In this document: positions 1-6,008 of the stretch, in pieces
How the letters are laid out: every line of letters starts with the position of its first letter
Numbering within the stretch: position 1 is the stretch's first letter
Assembly: GCA_900552675.1 (NCBI GenBank)
Contig: USAI01000099.1
Coordinates: 1 to 7,002, forward strand
Length of the DNA: 7,002 bases
Reading direction: 5' to 3'
DNA from: an uncultured Prevotella sp.
GTDB lineage: Bacteria > Bacteroidota > Bacteroidia > Bacteroidales > Bacteroidaceae
The notes under the pieces: generated by a model
Told to the model about the DNA's origin: nothing
The model's database searches: none
What the model saw: the letters and a program-made list of their open reading frames with translations, nothing else
Program-made: the position numbers and the translations under genes

Positions 1-1
1 T

Positions 2-70
2 TTGCTTGCCCTATGTGTGCTGGCACTGGCACTGGCCATCTTTTGCAGCATCTACAGCGCCAGCATATAG
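2..70 (+). CDS. C-terminal end of an unidentified membrane protein (partial)
   Basis: An open frame enters from the left edge and stops at TAG 68-70, immediately followed in the same frame by TAA (71-73) and TAA (77-79). The 22 visible residues are almost all hydrophobic (Leu, Ala, Val, Ile, Phe, Cys) and end in SIYSASI, as expected for a last transmembrane helix with a very short tail. Codon choice (CTG, GCC, AGC, ATC) matches the genes downstream. The next gene starts 42 bp later on the same strand, so the two are probably co-transcribed. The family cannot be recognised from so little sequence. It could also be a chance open frame cut by the window edge. Confidence 0.5.
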   Translation: MLALCVLALALAIFCSIYSASI

Positions 71-112
71 TAAGGATAAAGAAAAACATATAACATAGAA
101 AGAAAACACATC

Positions 113-889
113 ATGCGACTGACAATACGTATCAGCACCAATGCCTTGTCGTTCTCGGCACAACAGGCCGATGGCACCATTGCCTATGAACCTTATCACG
201 TAAAGAGCGGCGTTTCTATCGCTGCCAACCTGCGCCAGGCTTTCTCTGAAAGCGGATTGCTGGCATCGGGCTATAAAAGCGTGCTGGTGCTGATGGATGC
301 CCCCGTGCTGCTCATACCCATTGAAGAGTATCAGCAAGAAACGGTTGAAGCCTTATACACCACCGCCTATAAAGCCGACCATAGCAGCACCGTGTTGCAC
401 AGCGTGCTGCCCGATGTTAACGCGGTGGCCGCCTTCAGCATGAACAAAGACCTGCGACTGGTGCTTGACGACAACTTCAACGATGTGGCTATTATACCGC
501 TGATGCAACCCGTATGGAAGTGGTTATACCGACGCAGTTTCGACGGCACACGCCGCAAGCTATATGCCTATCTGCACGACCGCAAGATGGAGGTGTTCAG
601 CTTCAGGCAGAACCGCCTAAGCTTTTGCAACACCTTTGAGGCCACCCACGCCGCCGATGCCGCCTACTATCTGCTGGCCGCCTGGCAACAGTTGGGCTTC
701 AAAGCTGATGCCGACGCGTTGCACCTTGTGGGCAGCCACGCCGAGAAAGAGGCACTGAAGAACATGGTGAGAGAATATGTTCCCAACATACAAGAGCTGA
801 CAGCCAGCACCGAGTTTGCCGATTCCCCATCGCTGCAGCACCCCGATATGCCCTTCGACCTGCACACACTATATGCCAAAGGGCGATAA
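113..889 (+). CDS. DUF3822 family protein
   Basis: This 258-residue protein looks like the DUF3822 family, which in Bacteroidetes is usually encoded just before rsmD, as it is here. Recognisable stretches are an N-terminal beta strand (LTIRIST, 3-9), a strand and loop at LVLMDAPVLLIPIEEY (58-73), YAYLHDRKMEVFSF (151-164), and YYLLAAWQQLGF followed by LHLVG (185-207). No signal peptide or membrane segment is visible, so it should be cytoplasmic. The family has an actin/ASKHA-like look in its strand order, but that is an impression, not a demonstrated function. ATG 113 is the only possible start, because stops lie in frame at 71 and 77. Family members as I remember them carry about 10-20 extra residues before the first strand, so this copy may be slightly short at the N terminus. 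The upstream region is A-rich without a clear Shine-Dalgarno. The molecular role is unknown. Confidence 0.85.
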   Translation: MRLTIRISTNALSFSAQQADGTIAYEPYHVKSGVSIAANLRQAFSESGLLASGYKSVLVLMDAPVLLIPIEEYQQETVEALYTTAYKADHSSTVLHSVLPDVNAVAAFSMNKDLRLVLDDNFNDVAIIPLMQPVWKWLYRRSFDGTRRKLYAYLHDRKMEVFSFRQNRLSFCNTFEATHAADAAYYLLAAWQQLGFKADADALHLVGSHAEKEALKNMVREYVPNIQELTASTEFADSPSLQHPDMPFDLHTLYAKGR

Positions 890-936
890 CGCTGCACCAT
901 GCAGACGACAACAACAAGAAAAACGAACAAGTATTT

Positions 937-1485
937 ATGCGCATTATAACCGGAGAGTTTAAGGGCCGCCACTTTGATGTGCCGCGCTCGTTTAAGGCAA
1001 GACCCACCACCGACTTTGCCAAAGAGAATATTTTTAATGTTATGAACGGCTACATCGACTTCGACGGCATTGAAGCCCTCGACCTCTTTGCTGGCACAGG
1101 CAGCATCTCGCTCGAACTGCTGTCGCGCGGCTGCCAAGCGGTAACCAGCATCGAAGCCGACCGCGACCACGCTGCCTTCATACGCCAGTGTGTGGCCAAG
1201 CTGGGCGTTACCAACCACAACCTGATACGTGGCGATGTGTTTCGCTTCTTAAAGTCGTGCCGCCGACAGTTCGACTTCATCTTTGCCGACCCTCCCTACG
1301 CCTTACCACAGTTAGACACCATACCCAGCCTTATCCTTGAACACAACCTGCTGAAGCCCGATGGCGTGCTGGTGTTTGAACATGGCAAGCAGAACGACTT
1401 CTCTACACTACCACAGTTTGTTGAGCATCGTGCCTATGGCAGTGTCAACTTCAGCATCTTCCGCCCCACCCCCCCACAGCCATGA
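937..1485 (+). CDS. rsmD: 16S rRNA (guanine(966)-N(2))-methyltransferase RsmD
   Basis: RsmD uses S-adenosylmethionine to methylate N2 of G966 in 16S rRNA during small-subunit assembly. The 182-residue length is normal for the family. It begins with the typical MRIITGEFKGR and has the conserved RPTTDFAKENIFN block at 22-34. The SAM-binding motif I is DLFAGTGS (49-56). An acidic residue at the end of strand 2 (E73 in SIEAD) would contact the SAM ribose. The catalytic motif IV is FADPPY (116-121), the (N/D)PPY signature of exocyclic-amino methyltransferases. A late strand carries VLVFEHG (144-150). The gene begins 47 bp after the DUF3822 gene, and its TGA overlaps the helicase ATG as ATGA (1482-1485), which suggests translational coupling. 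The C terminus is Pro-rich (RPTPPQP), otherwise ordinary. The call is secure. Confidence 0.96.
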   Translation: MRIITGEFKGRHFDVPRSFKARPTTDFAKENIFNVMNGYIDFDGIEALDLFAGTGSISLELLSRGCQAVTSIEADRDHAAFIRQCVAKLGVTNHNLIRGDVFRFLKSCRRQFDFIFADPPYALPQLDTIPSLILEHNLLKPDGVLVFEHGKQNDFSTLPQFVEHRAYGSVNFSIFRPTPPQP

Positions 1486-2915
1486 CCACCACTGAGCTGA
1501 CCCAACGCATCGTCGACCAATTTGGCTTTGCGCCCACCGAGGGGCAGATACAGGTGTTGCAACAGTTTGTGGCCTTCTTAGCTTGCCGACAGCCCATGAG
1601 CGCCATGTTGCTACGAGGGTCGGCAGGTACAGGCAAAACCACCCTCACGGCCGCCATTGTGCGCACGCTGGCCACACTGGGGCAGAAGGTGATACTGATG
1701 GCACCCACGGGTCGAGCCGCCAAGGTGATGAGCGTGAACGCGGGCCGACCCGCCTACACCATACACCGCAAGATATATAGGCAAAAAACCTTTGAGGGCG
1801 ACTTTAATCTGAACGAAAACCTGCATGCCGACACGCTGTTTGTGGTTGACGAGGCATCAATGATTGCCAACGACGGCTTTGCGCAATCGGTGTTTGGCAG
1901 CGGACGCCTGCTCGACGACCTTGTGCAATATGTGTACCACGGCCGCAACTGCCGTATGCTGCTCATAGGCGACACGGCACAGCTACCGCCCGTAGGCGAA
2001 GAAGAGTCGCCAGCACTAAACACCGACTTTATGCGAGGCTATGGCCTCACACTGTTTGAGGCCGACCTCACCGAGGTGCTACGCCAAAGCGCACTGTCGG
2101 GCATACTGTATAACGCCACGCTGATACGTCGTATGATAACACACGACGAGATGACACAGCTGCCACGCATCAGCCTGGCACGCTTTGCCGACATACACGT
2201 GGTGAATGGCGACGAGCTGATAGAACAACTGGCCACCAGCTACAGCAACGTAGGACAAGACGAAACCATGGTGGTGACACGCAGCAACAAACGCGCCAAC
2301 ATATACAACCAGGGCATACGAAACATGGTGCTGGGCAGCGAAGAACAGCTCACCACTGGCGATATGCTCATGGTGGTGAAGAACAACTATTTTTGGACCG
2401 AGGCCGACGACAAGGCTCCCCTAAGCTTCATTGCCAATGGCGACCGCGCCGTGGTGCGACGTGTACGAAACCTGCACGACCTATATGGGCTACACTTTGC
2501 CACACTCACCCTCGCCTTCCCCGACTATGACGACTACGAGCTCACGGCTACAGTGCTCACCGATAGTTTAACCTCTGAAGCCCCCGCCCTCACCCCCGAA
2601 CAAAACCAGATGCTGTATGATGGCGTGATGGCCGACTATGCCGACATACGCCAAAAGCGTGAGCGCATTGACAAAGTGCGACACGACGAGCACTACAACG
2701 CCATACAGATAAAATATGCCTACGCCGTAACCTGCCACAAAGCACAAGGCGGACAGTGGGCACACGTATATGTAGACCAAGGATACATGACCGACGATAT
2801 GCTCACCCCAGCCTACATTCACTGGCTATACACCGCCTTCACGCGCGCCACCGAACAACTGTTCTTAGTGAACTGGCCAAAGGAGCAAAGAGAAGAAACG
2901 GAAGCCTCATTATGA
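1482..2915 (+). CDS. SF1B DNA helicase, RecD/Pif1-like (AAA family ATPase)
   Basis: This 477-residue ATPase has the full set of superfamily 1B helicase motifs. They are Walker A GSAGTGKTT (46-54), motif Ia LMAPTGRAAKVM (72-83), Walker B FVVDEAS (120-126), motif III GDTAQLPPVG (163-172), an arginine in EVLRQ (198-202), motif IV-like VTRSNKRAN (265-273), motif V-like TCHKAQGGQW (417-426) and motif VI YTAFTRA (450-456). It lacks the long N-terminal region of RecD2, so it is a minimal RecD2-like or Pif1-like helicase. Such enzymes normally move 5'-3' on single-stranded DNA and act in recombination or repair. Polarity and partners here are inferred from the family. No RecB or RecC neighbour is present, so it is unlikely to be a RecBCD subunit. 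The ATG overlaps the rsmD stop by 4 bp. The stop lies in the first copy of a 7-bp repeat. A gene symbol is not safe to give. Confidence 0.92.
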   Translation: MTTTELTQRIVDQFGFAPTEGQIQVLQQFVAFLACRQPMSAMLLRGSAGTGKTTLTAAIVRTLATLGQKVILMAPTGRAAKVMSVNAGRPAYTIHRKIYRQKTFEGDFNLNENLHADTLFVVDEASMIANDGFAQSVFGSGRLLDDLVQYVYHGRNCRMLLIGDTAQLPPVGEEESPALNTDFMRGYGLTLFEADLTEVLRQSALSGILYNATLIRRMITHDEMTQLPRISLARFADIHVVNGDELIEQLATSYSNVGQDETMVVTRSNKRANIYNQGIRNMVLGSEEQLTTGDMLMVVKNNYFWTEADDKAPLSFIANGDRAVVRRVRNLHDLYGLHFATLTLAFPDYDDYELTATVLTDSLTSEAPALTPEQNQMLYDGVMADYADIRQKRERIDKVRHDEHYNAIQIKYAYAVTCHKAQGGQWAHVYVDQGYMTDDMLTPAYIHWLYTAFTRATEQLFLVNWPKEQREETEASL

Positions 2916-2932
2916 ATTATGAATTATGAATT
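2912..2932. repeat. 7-bp tandem repeat, three copies (ATGAATT)x3
   Basis: Three perfect contiguous copies of ATGAATT span the helicase/thioredoxin junction. Copy 1 contains the helicase TGA stop (2913-2915). Copy 2 gives an ATG (2919) in frame with the thioredoxin gene. Copy 3 gives an ATG (2926) followed by an early TAA. Because 7 is not a multiple of 3, a change in copy number would change which upstream ATG is in frame and the spacing to the ATG at 2940. Confidence 0.9.
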
Positions 2933-2939
2933 AAACAAT

Positions 2940-3593
2940 ATGATTTGTAAAACCCTCATCGCAGCATTCGCCATCATGATGGCAGCCGCACCCACCACTT
3001 GGGCACAGGCCCAAACAGAGAACACAAATGCAACCACTACCGCTACTGCTGCGGCAGACGACGACGCTAAGTATGCCACCACACTGCTGAAGTCAGGCAC
3101 ACAAGCCCCCGACTTCAATCTGTCGACCGCCGACGGCAAGACCCTTAGCCTGAGCGAACTGAAAGGTCGCTACGTGGTGCTCGACTTCTGGGCATCGTGG
3201 TGTCCCGACTGTCGTCGCGACCTTCCACACATGGTTCGTATGCAGCAAACCTATGGCCCTCGTGGCGTACAGTTTGTGGGCGTATCGTTCGACGAGAAGA
3301 AAGAAAACCTGCTGAAGGCGGTGGCCGACTATAAGCTTGAATATCCGCAGGTAAGCGAGTGGAAGAAGTGGAAAACTACCACCATATCAAAGGCTTACGG
3401 CATCAACTGGATACCCTCAGTTTACCTCATCGACCCCGAAGGCAAAGTGGTGTTCTCTACCGTAATGTCGGACAAGATTGAAGCCGCCTTGGCACAAATT
3501 TTCCCCTCTTGCTGCGAACAAGACGCTGCATTAGAAAAGATTAGTTGCTGCAAACAGGCTCAAGGTTGCTGCAAAGAAAAACGTTGCCATTAA
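2940..3593 (+). CDS. Secreted TlpA-type thioredoxin with cysteine-rich C-terminal tail
   Basis: This is a TlpA/ResA-like thioredoxin-fold protein that would act as a thiol-disulfide oxidoreductase outside the cytoplasm. Using ATG 2940 gives 217 residues and a clean signal peptide: MICKTL, a hydrophobic core, then a likely cut after AQA. An in-frame ATG at 2919 adds MNYELNN, which puts an acidic residue in the n-region, so 2940 is preferred. Numbered from 2919, a low-complexity Thr/Ala/Asp linker (about 33-52) leads to the AhpC/TSA-Redoxin start APDFNLS (63-69), active site WCPDC (94-98) and cis-proline WIPS (164-167). The last 29 residues hold seven cysteines (198, 199, 210, 211, 217, 218, 223) in three [SG]CC motifs plus a single Cys before the terminal His. 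This tail is not part of the thioredoxin fold and could bind metal or act as extra redox thiols. The stop shares one base with the SprT-like gene's start. The signal-peptide Cys is at the N terminus, so this is not a lipoprotein. Confidence 0.92.
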   Translation: MICKTLIAAFAIMMAAAPTTWAQAQTENTNATTTATAAADDDAKYATTLLKSGTQAPDFNLSTADGKTLSLSELKGRYVVLDFWASWCPDCRRDLPHMVRMQQTYGPRGVQFVGVSFDEKKENLLKAVADYKLEYPQVSEWKKWKTTTISKAYGINWIPSVYLIDPEGKVVFSTVMSDKIEAALAQIFPSCCEQDAALEKISCCKQAQGCCKEKRCH

Positions 3594-4249
3594 TGTTGCC
3601 TACAAAAGCACTGCTTGAGCAATGGTTCAAGCAGTTTAATGCCAGCTATTTCAACAACACACTTCCCCTGCCGCGTTTGTCGCTATCAAAGGCACACACG
3701 CGGCTGGGAACCATGTCGTGCAAACGCCGCTTCGGACTGACGGGATGGCGATACACCGATTTCAACATCAGCATCAGCATCTATTACGATTGCGACGAGC
3801 GTTGCTATCAAACCGTCTTGCTGCACGAGATGATACATTATTATATTGCCTACACCCGCCAAACCGACAACGCCCCACATGGCGAACGCTTTCAGGCTTA
3901 TATGAAAGCCATCAACAGCCATGGGTGGAACATCACCGTGAGCACCCGCACACGAGGTTGGGCCGTGCGTTCTAACATCAAGCGCAAACGGCAACGATTG
4001 TTGCTGCAAATGCAAACCCACGAAGGCGACATTTTGCTAACGGTTGTATCGCCACGATATGCCAAACACCTGGAACAAAGCCTCAAACACGTGGCCGACC
4101 AAGTGGCTACACACGCTTGGTATGTAAGCACCGACGACCGCTTTGCCACCTACCCCACCGTGCGCACCTTGCGCGGTAGGCGCATCACAGCGGCCGATTG
4201 GCAGACACTGTTACCACTGCTCTCCCCCTTTACCTTGCCAACGATTTAA
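3593..4249 (+). CDS. SprT-like zinc metalloprotease domain protein
   Basis: The 218-residue product starts with an SprT-like fold: a helix LLEQWFKQFNASYFNN (7-22), a strand LPRLSLSK (26-33), a strand with FNISISIYYD (57-66), then the zinc site LLHEMIH (76-82). In that site H78 and H82 are ligands and E79 is the catalytic base. A third ligand H96 is in HGERF (96-100). SprT/Spartan relatives cleave proteins, in eukaryotes those crosslinked to DNA; the substrate here is unknown. The C-terminal half has no cysteines, so the CxxC zinc ribbon of classical SprT is absent. It instead has a Lys/Arg-rich block (130-135) and an aromatic-rich tail that may be a Bacteroidetes-specific substitute. ATG 3593 overlaps the preceding TAA as TAATG, which favours it over a TTG at 3545 that would lie inside the upstream gene. 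It is the last gene of the plus-strand run. Confidence 0.88.
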   Translation: MLPTKALLEQWFKQFNASYFNNTLPLPRLSLSKAHTRLGTMSCKRRFGLTGWRYTDFNISISIYYDCDERCYQTVLLHEMIHYYIAYTRQTDNAPHGERFQAYMKAINSHGWNITVSTRTRGWAVRSNIKRKRQRLLLQMQTHEGDILLTVVSPRYAKHLEQSLKHVADQVATHAWYVSTDDRFATYPTVRTLRGRRITAADWQTLLPLLSPFTLPTI

Positions 4250-4279
4250 CCCAAGGTTAAGATACAGAAGAGTTTCTAC

Positions 4280-4301
4280 CCTATTTATTACCTATTTCTT
4301 A
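4280..4301. repeat. 11-bp imperfect direct repeat in convergent spacer
   Basis: CCTATTTATTA (4280-4290) is followed directly by CCTATTTCTTA (4291-4301), one mismatch apart. It lies between the SprT stop and the hairpin. No function can be assigned and it may be chance. Confidence 0.5.
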
Positions 4302-4308
4302 TGTTGGA

Positions 4309-4335
4309 AGGACGGGGCACAAAGGCCACCGTCCT
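4309..4335. terminator. Hairpin in convergent spacer, probable bidirectional terminator
   Basis: AGGACGG (4309-4315) pairs perfectly with CCGTCCT (4329-4335). Inside it, GGC (4316-4318) pairs with GCC (4325-4327), with A4328 bulged and a 6-nt loop. The stem lies 8 bp beyond the stop of the minus-strand esterase and about 60 bp beyond the end of the plus-strand run. Both positions suit termination. Neither side has a proper run of T, so it may work as a weak intrinsic terminator or a 3'-end stabiliser. The structure is clear; the function is inferred. Confidence 0.6.
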
Positions 4336-4342
4336 ACTAAGA

Positions 4343-5515
4343 TTACTTAAACAGTTGCGGGATGAACAAGAGCGAATACTGTCGCCAGTTGCTCCAAAGA
4401 TGACCGCGTGAGCTCTCATGGAAAGTATATTTCAAGCCATCCTTGGTCATACGCTCCATCAGCTGTTTGTTGGCGGGCATCAGCCAGTCGGCATTACCAC
4501 AAGCAATCCAGAAGAGTTTAGGATTGCTCTGTGCCAACTTAGCCAATTTAGCATCAAGGTTGGCATAGGCTGGTATCTCCTCCATCTTAATCTTTGAAAA
4601 GTCGACGCCAGCCGAATAGAGGCCCACATAGTTGAACATATCAGGATAGTTGACCGAAATCATAAGCGTGTGCATGCCACCCATCGACAGGCCAGCGATG
4701 GCACGATGTGCCTTGTCAGGAATAGTGTTAAATGTAGCATCCACATAGTTTACTATTTCGGGGAACGCCAACTCATAGAGGCCATCCTTGTAGTGAGGCA
4801 GGAAGTTGGTCATTACAGGTTTAAAGTTAAGATTTTCAGCTGTCTCACCAGCAGCAGCCTGCTTGCCAAAGTTGCCGTTAGGCAGAACAACAATCATGGG
4901 TTCGCACTTACCCTCAGCAATAAGATTATCCATGATGCGCGAAATATTGCCCAGTTCAAGCCAAGCGTTCTCGTCGCCGCCGCTACCATGCAGCAGATAG
5001 AACACAGGATATTTTTTATCGGTCTTGCCATAGCCAGCAGGCAGATACACGTTCATACGGCGGTCGGCATTAACTGTATTAGAGTGATACCACACTGTGC
5101 GCACCTGACCATGAGCCACGTTCTTCACCTGATATTCGTCGGCAGCACCGCCACCTACATAAAAGATGCTAAACACGTTGCCCACGTCGCGACGTGTGAA
5201 CGGATTGATAGGGTCGATACCTACCACGCCATCAATATCAAAGCGATAGGTAAACATTTCAGACGTAAGCTGCGGAGTGGTATATTCCCATACGCCGTCC
5301 TTACCTTTCTTCATCGTTCCCTGTCCGTTATTCTGTTCCCAGTCGGCCAATACTTTCACGCTTTTTGCCTTCGGAGCTTTCACGCGGAAGGTCACCGTAT
5401 GGTCGTCGTTAACCTGTGGCGAAACCAGTTTACCCTGACGAAACGATACGTTCTGTTGTGCACTCATGCTCATCGACACAAGCACAGTAGCCATTGCTAA
5501 AAATATTTTCTTCAT
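4343..5515 (-). CDS. Secreted carbohydrate esterase, CE1-like, with N-terminal CBM48-like domain
   Basis: The 390-residue product has a signal peptide, MKKIFLAMATVLVSMSMSA, with a likely cut before QQ. There is no lipobox, so it is periplasmic or secreted. Residues about 22-120 form an immunoglobulin-like E-set/CBM48 module (DDHTVTFRVKAPKAKSVKV, then VWEYTT and TYRFDIDG). An esterase D/CE1 alpha-beta hydrolase domain follows: MNVYLPAGY (154-162), oxyanion region LLHGSGGDENAW (174-185), nucleophile elbow GLSMGG with Ser277, probable acid Asp343 in CGNADW, and His372 in RGHLWSNWR. This architecture is typical of feruloyl or acetyl-xylan esterases that remove side groups from plant xylan; the actual substrate is inferred. 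ATG 5515 is chosen over an upstream TTG at 5557 because it gives a clean signal peptide. No SusC/SusD or glycosidase lies nearby in the window. A promoter, dyads and a leader hairpin lie upstream. Confidence 0.92.
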   Translation of the reverse strand: MKKIFLAMATVLVSMSMSAQQNVSFRQGKLVSPQVNDDHTVTFRVKAPKAKSVKVLADWEQNNGQGTMKKGKDGVWEYTTPQLTSEMFTYRFDIDGVVGIDPINPFTRRDVGNVFSIFYVGGGAADEYQVKNVAHGQVRTVWYHSNTVNADRRMNVYLPAGYGKTDKKYPVFYLLHGSGGDENAWLELGNISRIMDNLIAEGKCEPMIVVLPNGNFGKQAAAGETAENLNFKPVMTNFLPHYKDGLYELAFPEIVNYVDATFNTIPDKAHRAIAGLSMGGMHTLMISVNYPDMFNYVGLYSAGVDFSKIKMEEIPAYANLDAKLAKLAQSNPKLFWIACGNADWLMPANKQLMERMTKDGLKYTFHESSRGHLWSNWRQYSLLFIPQLFK

Positions 5516-5543
5516 AGATGTTTTAATTGAATAATCAGTAAGG

Positions 5544-5577
5544 TATGCTACATACAATAAAAAAGTCGTATAGCATA
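5544..5577 (-). promoter_or_regulatory. Hairpin in the predicted 5' leader of the esterase gene
   Basis: TATGCTA (5544-5550) and TAGCATA (5571-5577) are exact inverse complements. TAC (5553-5555) and GTA (5568-5570) extend the stem past a 2-nt bulge, leaving a 12-nt loop that is T-rich in the mRNA sense. The hairpin would fall within the roughly 80-nt leader between the predicted transcription start and ATG 5515. It could affect mRNA stability or translation. The pairing is seen directly; the role is inference. Confidence 0.45.
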
Positions 5578-5603
5578 AAGTTGTTTTATAGTTATTATCA
5601 TTG

Positions 5604-5611
5604 CAAAAATA
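5604..5611 (-). promoter_or_regulatory. Bacteroidetes -7 promoter box for the esterase gene
   Basis: Read on the minus strand the bases are TATTTTTG, an exact match to the Bacteroidetes primary sigma factor -7 element TAnnTTTG. The distance to ATG 5515 allows a leader of about 80 nt. A -33 TTTG element is not clear; a GTTTT stretch about 18 bp upstream is the nearest candidate. Confidence 0.5.
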
Positions 5612-5629
5612 AGAAATATTTTTCTTATT
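5608..5629. promoter_or_regulatory. 9-bp inverted repeat overlapping the esterase -7 box (candidate operator)
   Basis: AATAAGAAA (5608-5616) and TTTCTTATT (5621-5629) are exact inverse complements around a 4-bp centre. The dyad overlaps the predicted -7 box by 4 bp and fills the space toward -33, a position where a bound protein would block RNA polymerase. It is AT-rich in an AT-rich region, so chance is possible. Confidence 0.4.
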
Positions 5630-5647
5630 AAAACATCAATTGCATTG

Positions 5648-5676
5648 TTTTTTCGTTTGGCGCCCAAACAAAAAAT
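5648..5676. promoter_or_regulatory. Dyad GTTTGG-CGC-CCAAAC with flanking T6/A6
   Basis: GTTTGG (5655-5660) and CCAAAC (5664-5669) are inverse complements around CGC. After one mismatch, TTTTTT (5648-5653) pairs with AAAAAA (5671-5676). The T-run precedes and the A-run follows the stem on both strands, which is the wrong order for an intrinsic terminator. It therefore fits better as a protein-binding dyad upstream of the esterase promoter. It is a GC island in an otherwise AT-rich stretch. Confidence 0.4.
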
Positions 5677-5710
5677 AAAAGAATGTGTATTAACATAAAC
5701 GAAACAACAT

Positions 5711-5750
5711 CATAAACAACAAAAGAACAACATAAACAACAAATGAACAA
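5711..5750. repeat. Two tandem 20-bp repeats, A/C-rich
   Basis: The 20 bp at 5711-5730 are repeated at 5731-5750 with one change (A to T at the 14th position). Each copy starts with CATAAACAACAAA and ends with GAACAA. A degenerate shorter copy starts at 5694 (CATAAAC). The period differs from the 22-nt blocks further right, so this is probably an independent duplication. Confidence 0.85.
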
Positions 5751-5802
5751 TGTTGACACAATCTCCATGATAACCACTTTATATTCAATCAGAAACATTA
5801 AA

Positions 5803-5891
5803 ACAATCGGGTAAAAACATGGGGAATAATTAAGCGAGAGCATTGAGATAATTGAGCGAAAGCATTGCGAAAATCGGGCAAAAGCATTGAG
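5803..5891. repeat. Repeat block A: direct repeat with 22-nt period
   Basis: Three contiguous 22-nt copies start at 5826, 5848 and 5870. Each ends with AGCATTG plus two bases, so the GCATTG cores fall exactly 22 nt apart at 5840, 5862 and 5884. Copies 1 and 2 match at 19 of 22 positions, copies 2 and 3 at 17 of 22. A more diverged copy (17 of 22 against copy 3) precedes them at 5803-5824, offset by one base. The sequence after 5892 (AAAGTCATGCCGCAT) may be a fifth decayed copy. There are no spacers between units. Confidence 0.85.
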
Positions 5892-5902
5892 AAAGTCATG
5901 CC

Positions 5903-5980
5903 GCATCGACCGTTCTCCATGTTCATAACGGTCGATATGAACACGAGCATCGACCGTTCTCCATGTTCACAACGGTCGAT
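5903..5980. repeat. Repeat block B: two copies of a hairpin unit, 44-nt period, arms every 22 nt
   Basis: ATCGACCGTT (5905-5914) is the inverse complement of AACGGTCGAT (5927-5936), with a 12-nt loop. The same 10-bp arms recur at 5949-5958 and 5971-5980, and the loops differ by one base. The 34 bp from 5903 match the 34 bp from 5947 at 33 positions. The four arms start at 5905, 5927, 5949 and 5971, each 22 nt apart and alternating in orientation. Any arm can therefore pair with either neighbour. In copy 1 a competing hairpin is also possible: TGTTCATA (5920-5927) with TATGAACA (5936-5943). Confidence 0.92.
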
Positions 5981-6008
5981 GTTAGATGACTTGTTGCTGG
6001 GTTTTGCC

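Noticed and set aside
667..1218. Minus-strand 183-residue frame
   Set aside because: It is antisense to the DUF3822 gene and rsmD, both of which are well supported, and it has no recognisable motif.
3545..3592. Upstream TTG start for the SprT-like gene
   Set aside because: It lies inside the cysteine-tail coding region, and ATG 3593 in a TAATG overlap is a far better start at the beginning of the conserved fold.
2940..3593. Lipoprotein signal on the TlpA-type protein
   Set aside because: The only early cysteine is the third residue of the preferred start, before the hydrophobic core; a signal peptidase I site (AQA) fits instead.
4670..5500. Plus-strand 276-residue frame opposite the esterase
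   Set aside because: It is the antisense shadow of the esterase, which has an intact signal peptide and catalytic triad.
5516..5557. Longer N terminus of the esterase from TTG 5557
   Set aside because: It would place 14 extra residues before a perfect signal peptide beginning MKKIF at 5515.
5648..5676. Intrinsic terminator
   Set aside because: The T-run comes before and the A-run after the stem on both strands, so no U-tract would follow the hairpin in either transcript.
5628..5906. Minus-strand 92-residue hydrophobic reading frame, with an internal 46-residue version from 5768
   Set aside because: It runs through repeat block A and the 20-bp tandem repeat, so its residues follow from low-complexity AT-rich DNA. 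It has no convincing ribosome site and no family resemblance. A small membrane peptide cannot be fully excluded.
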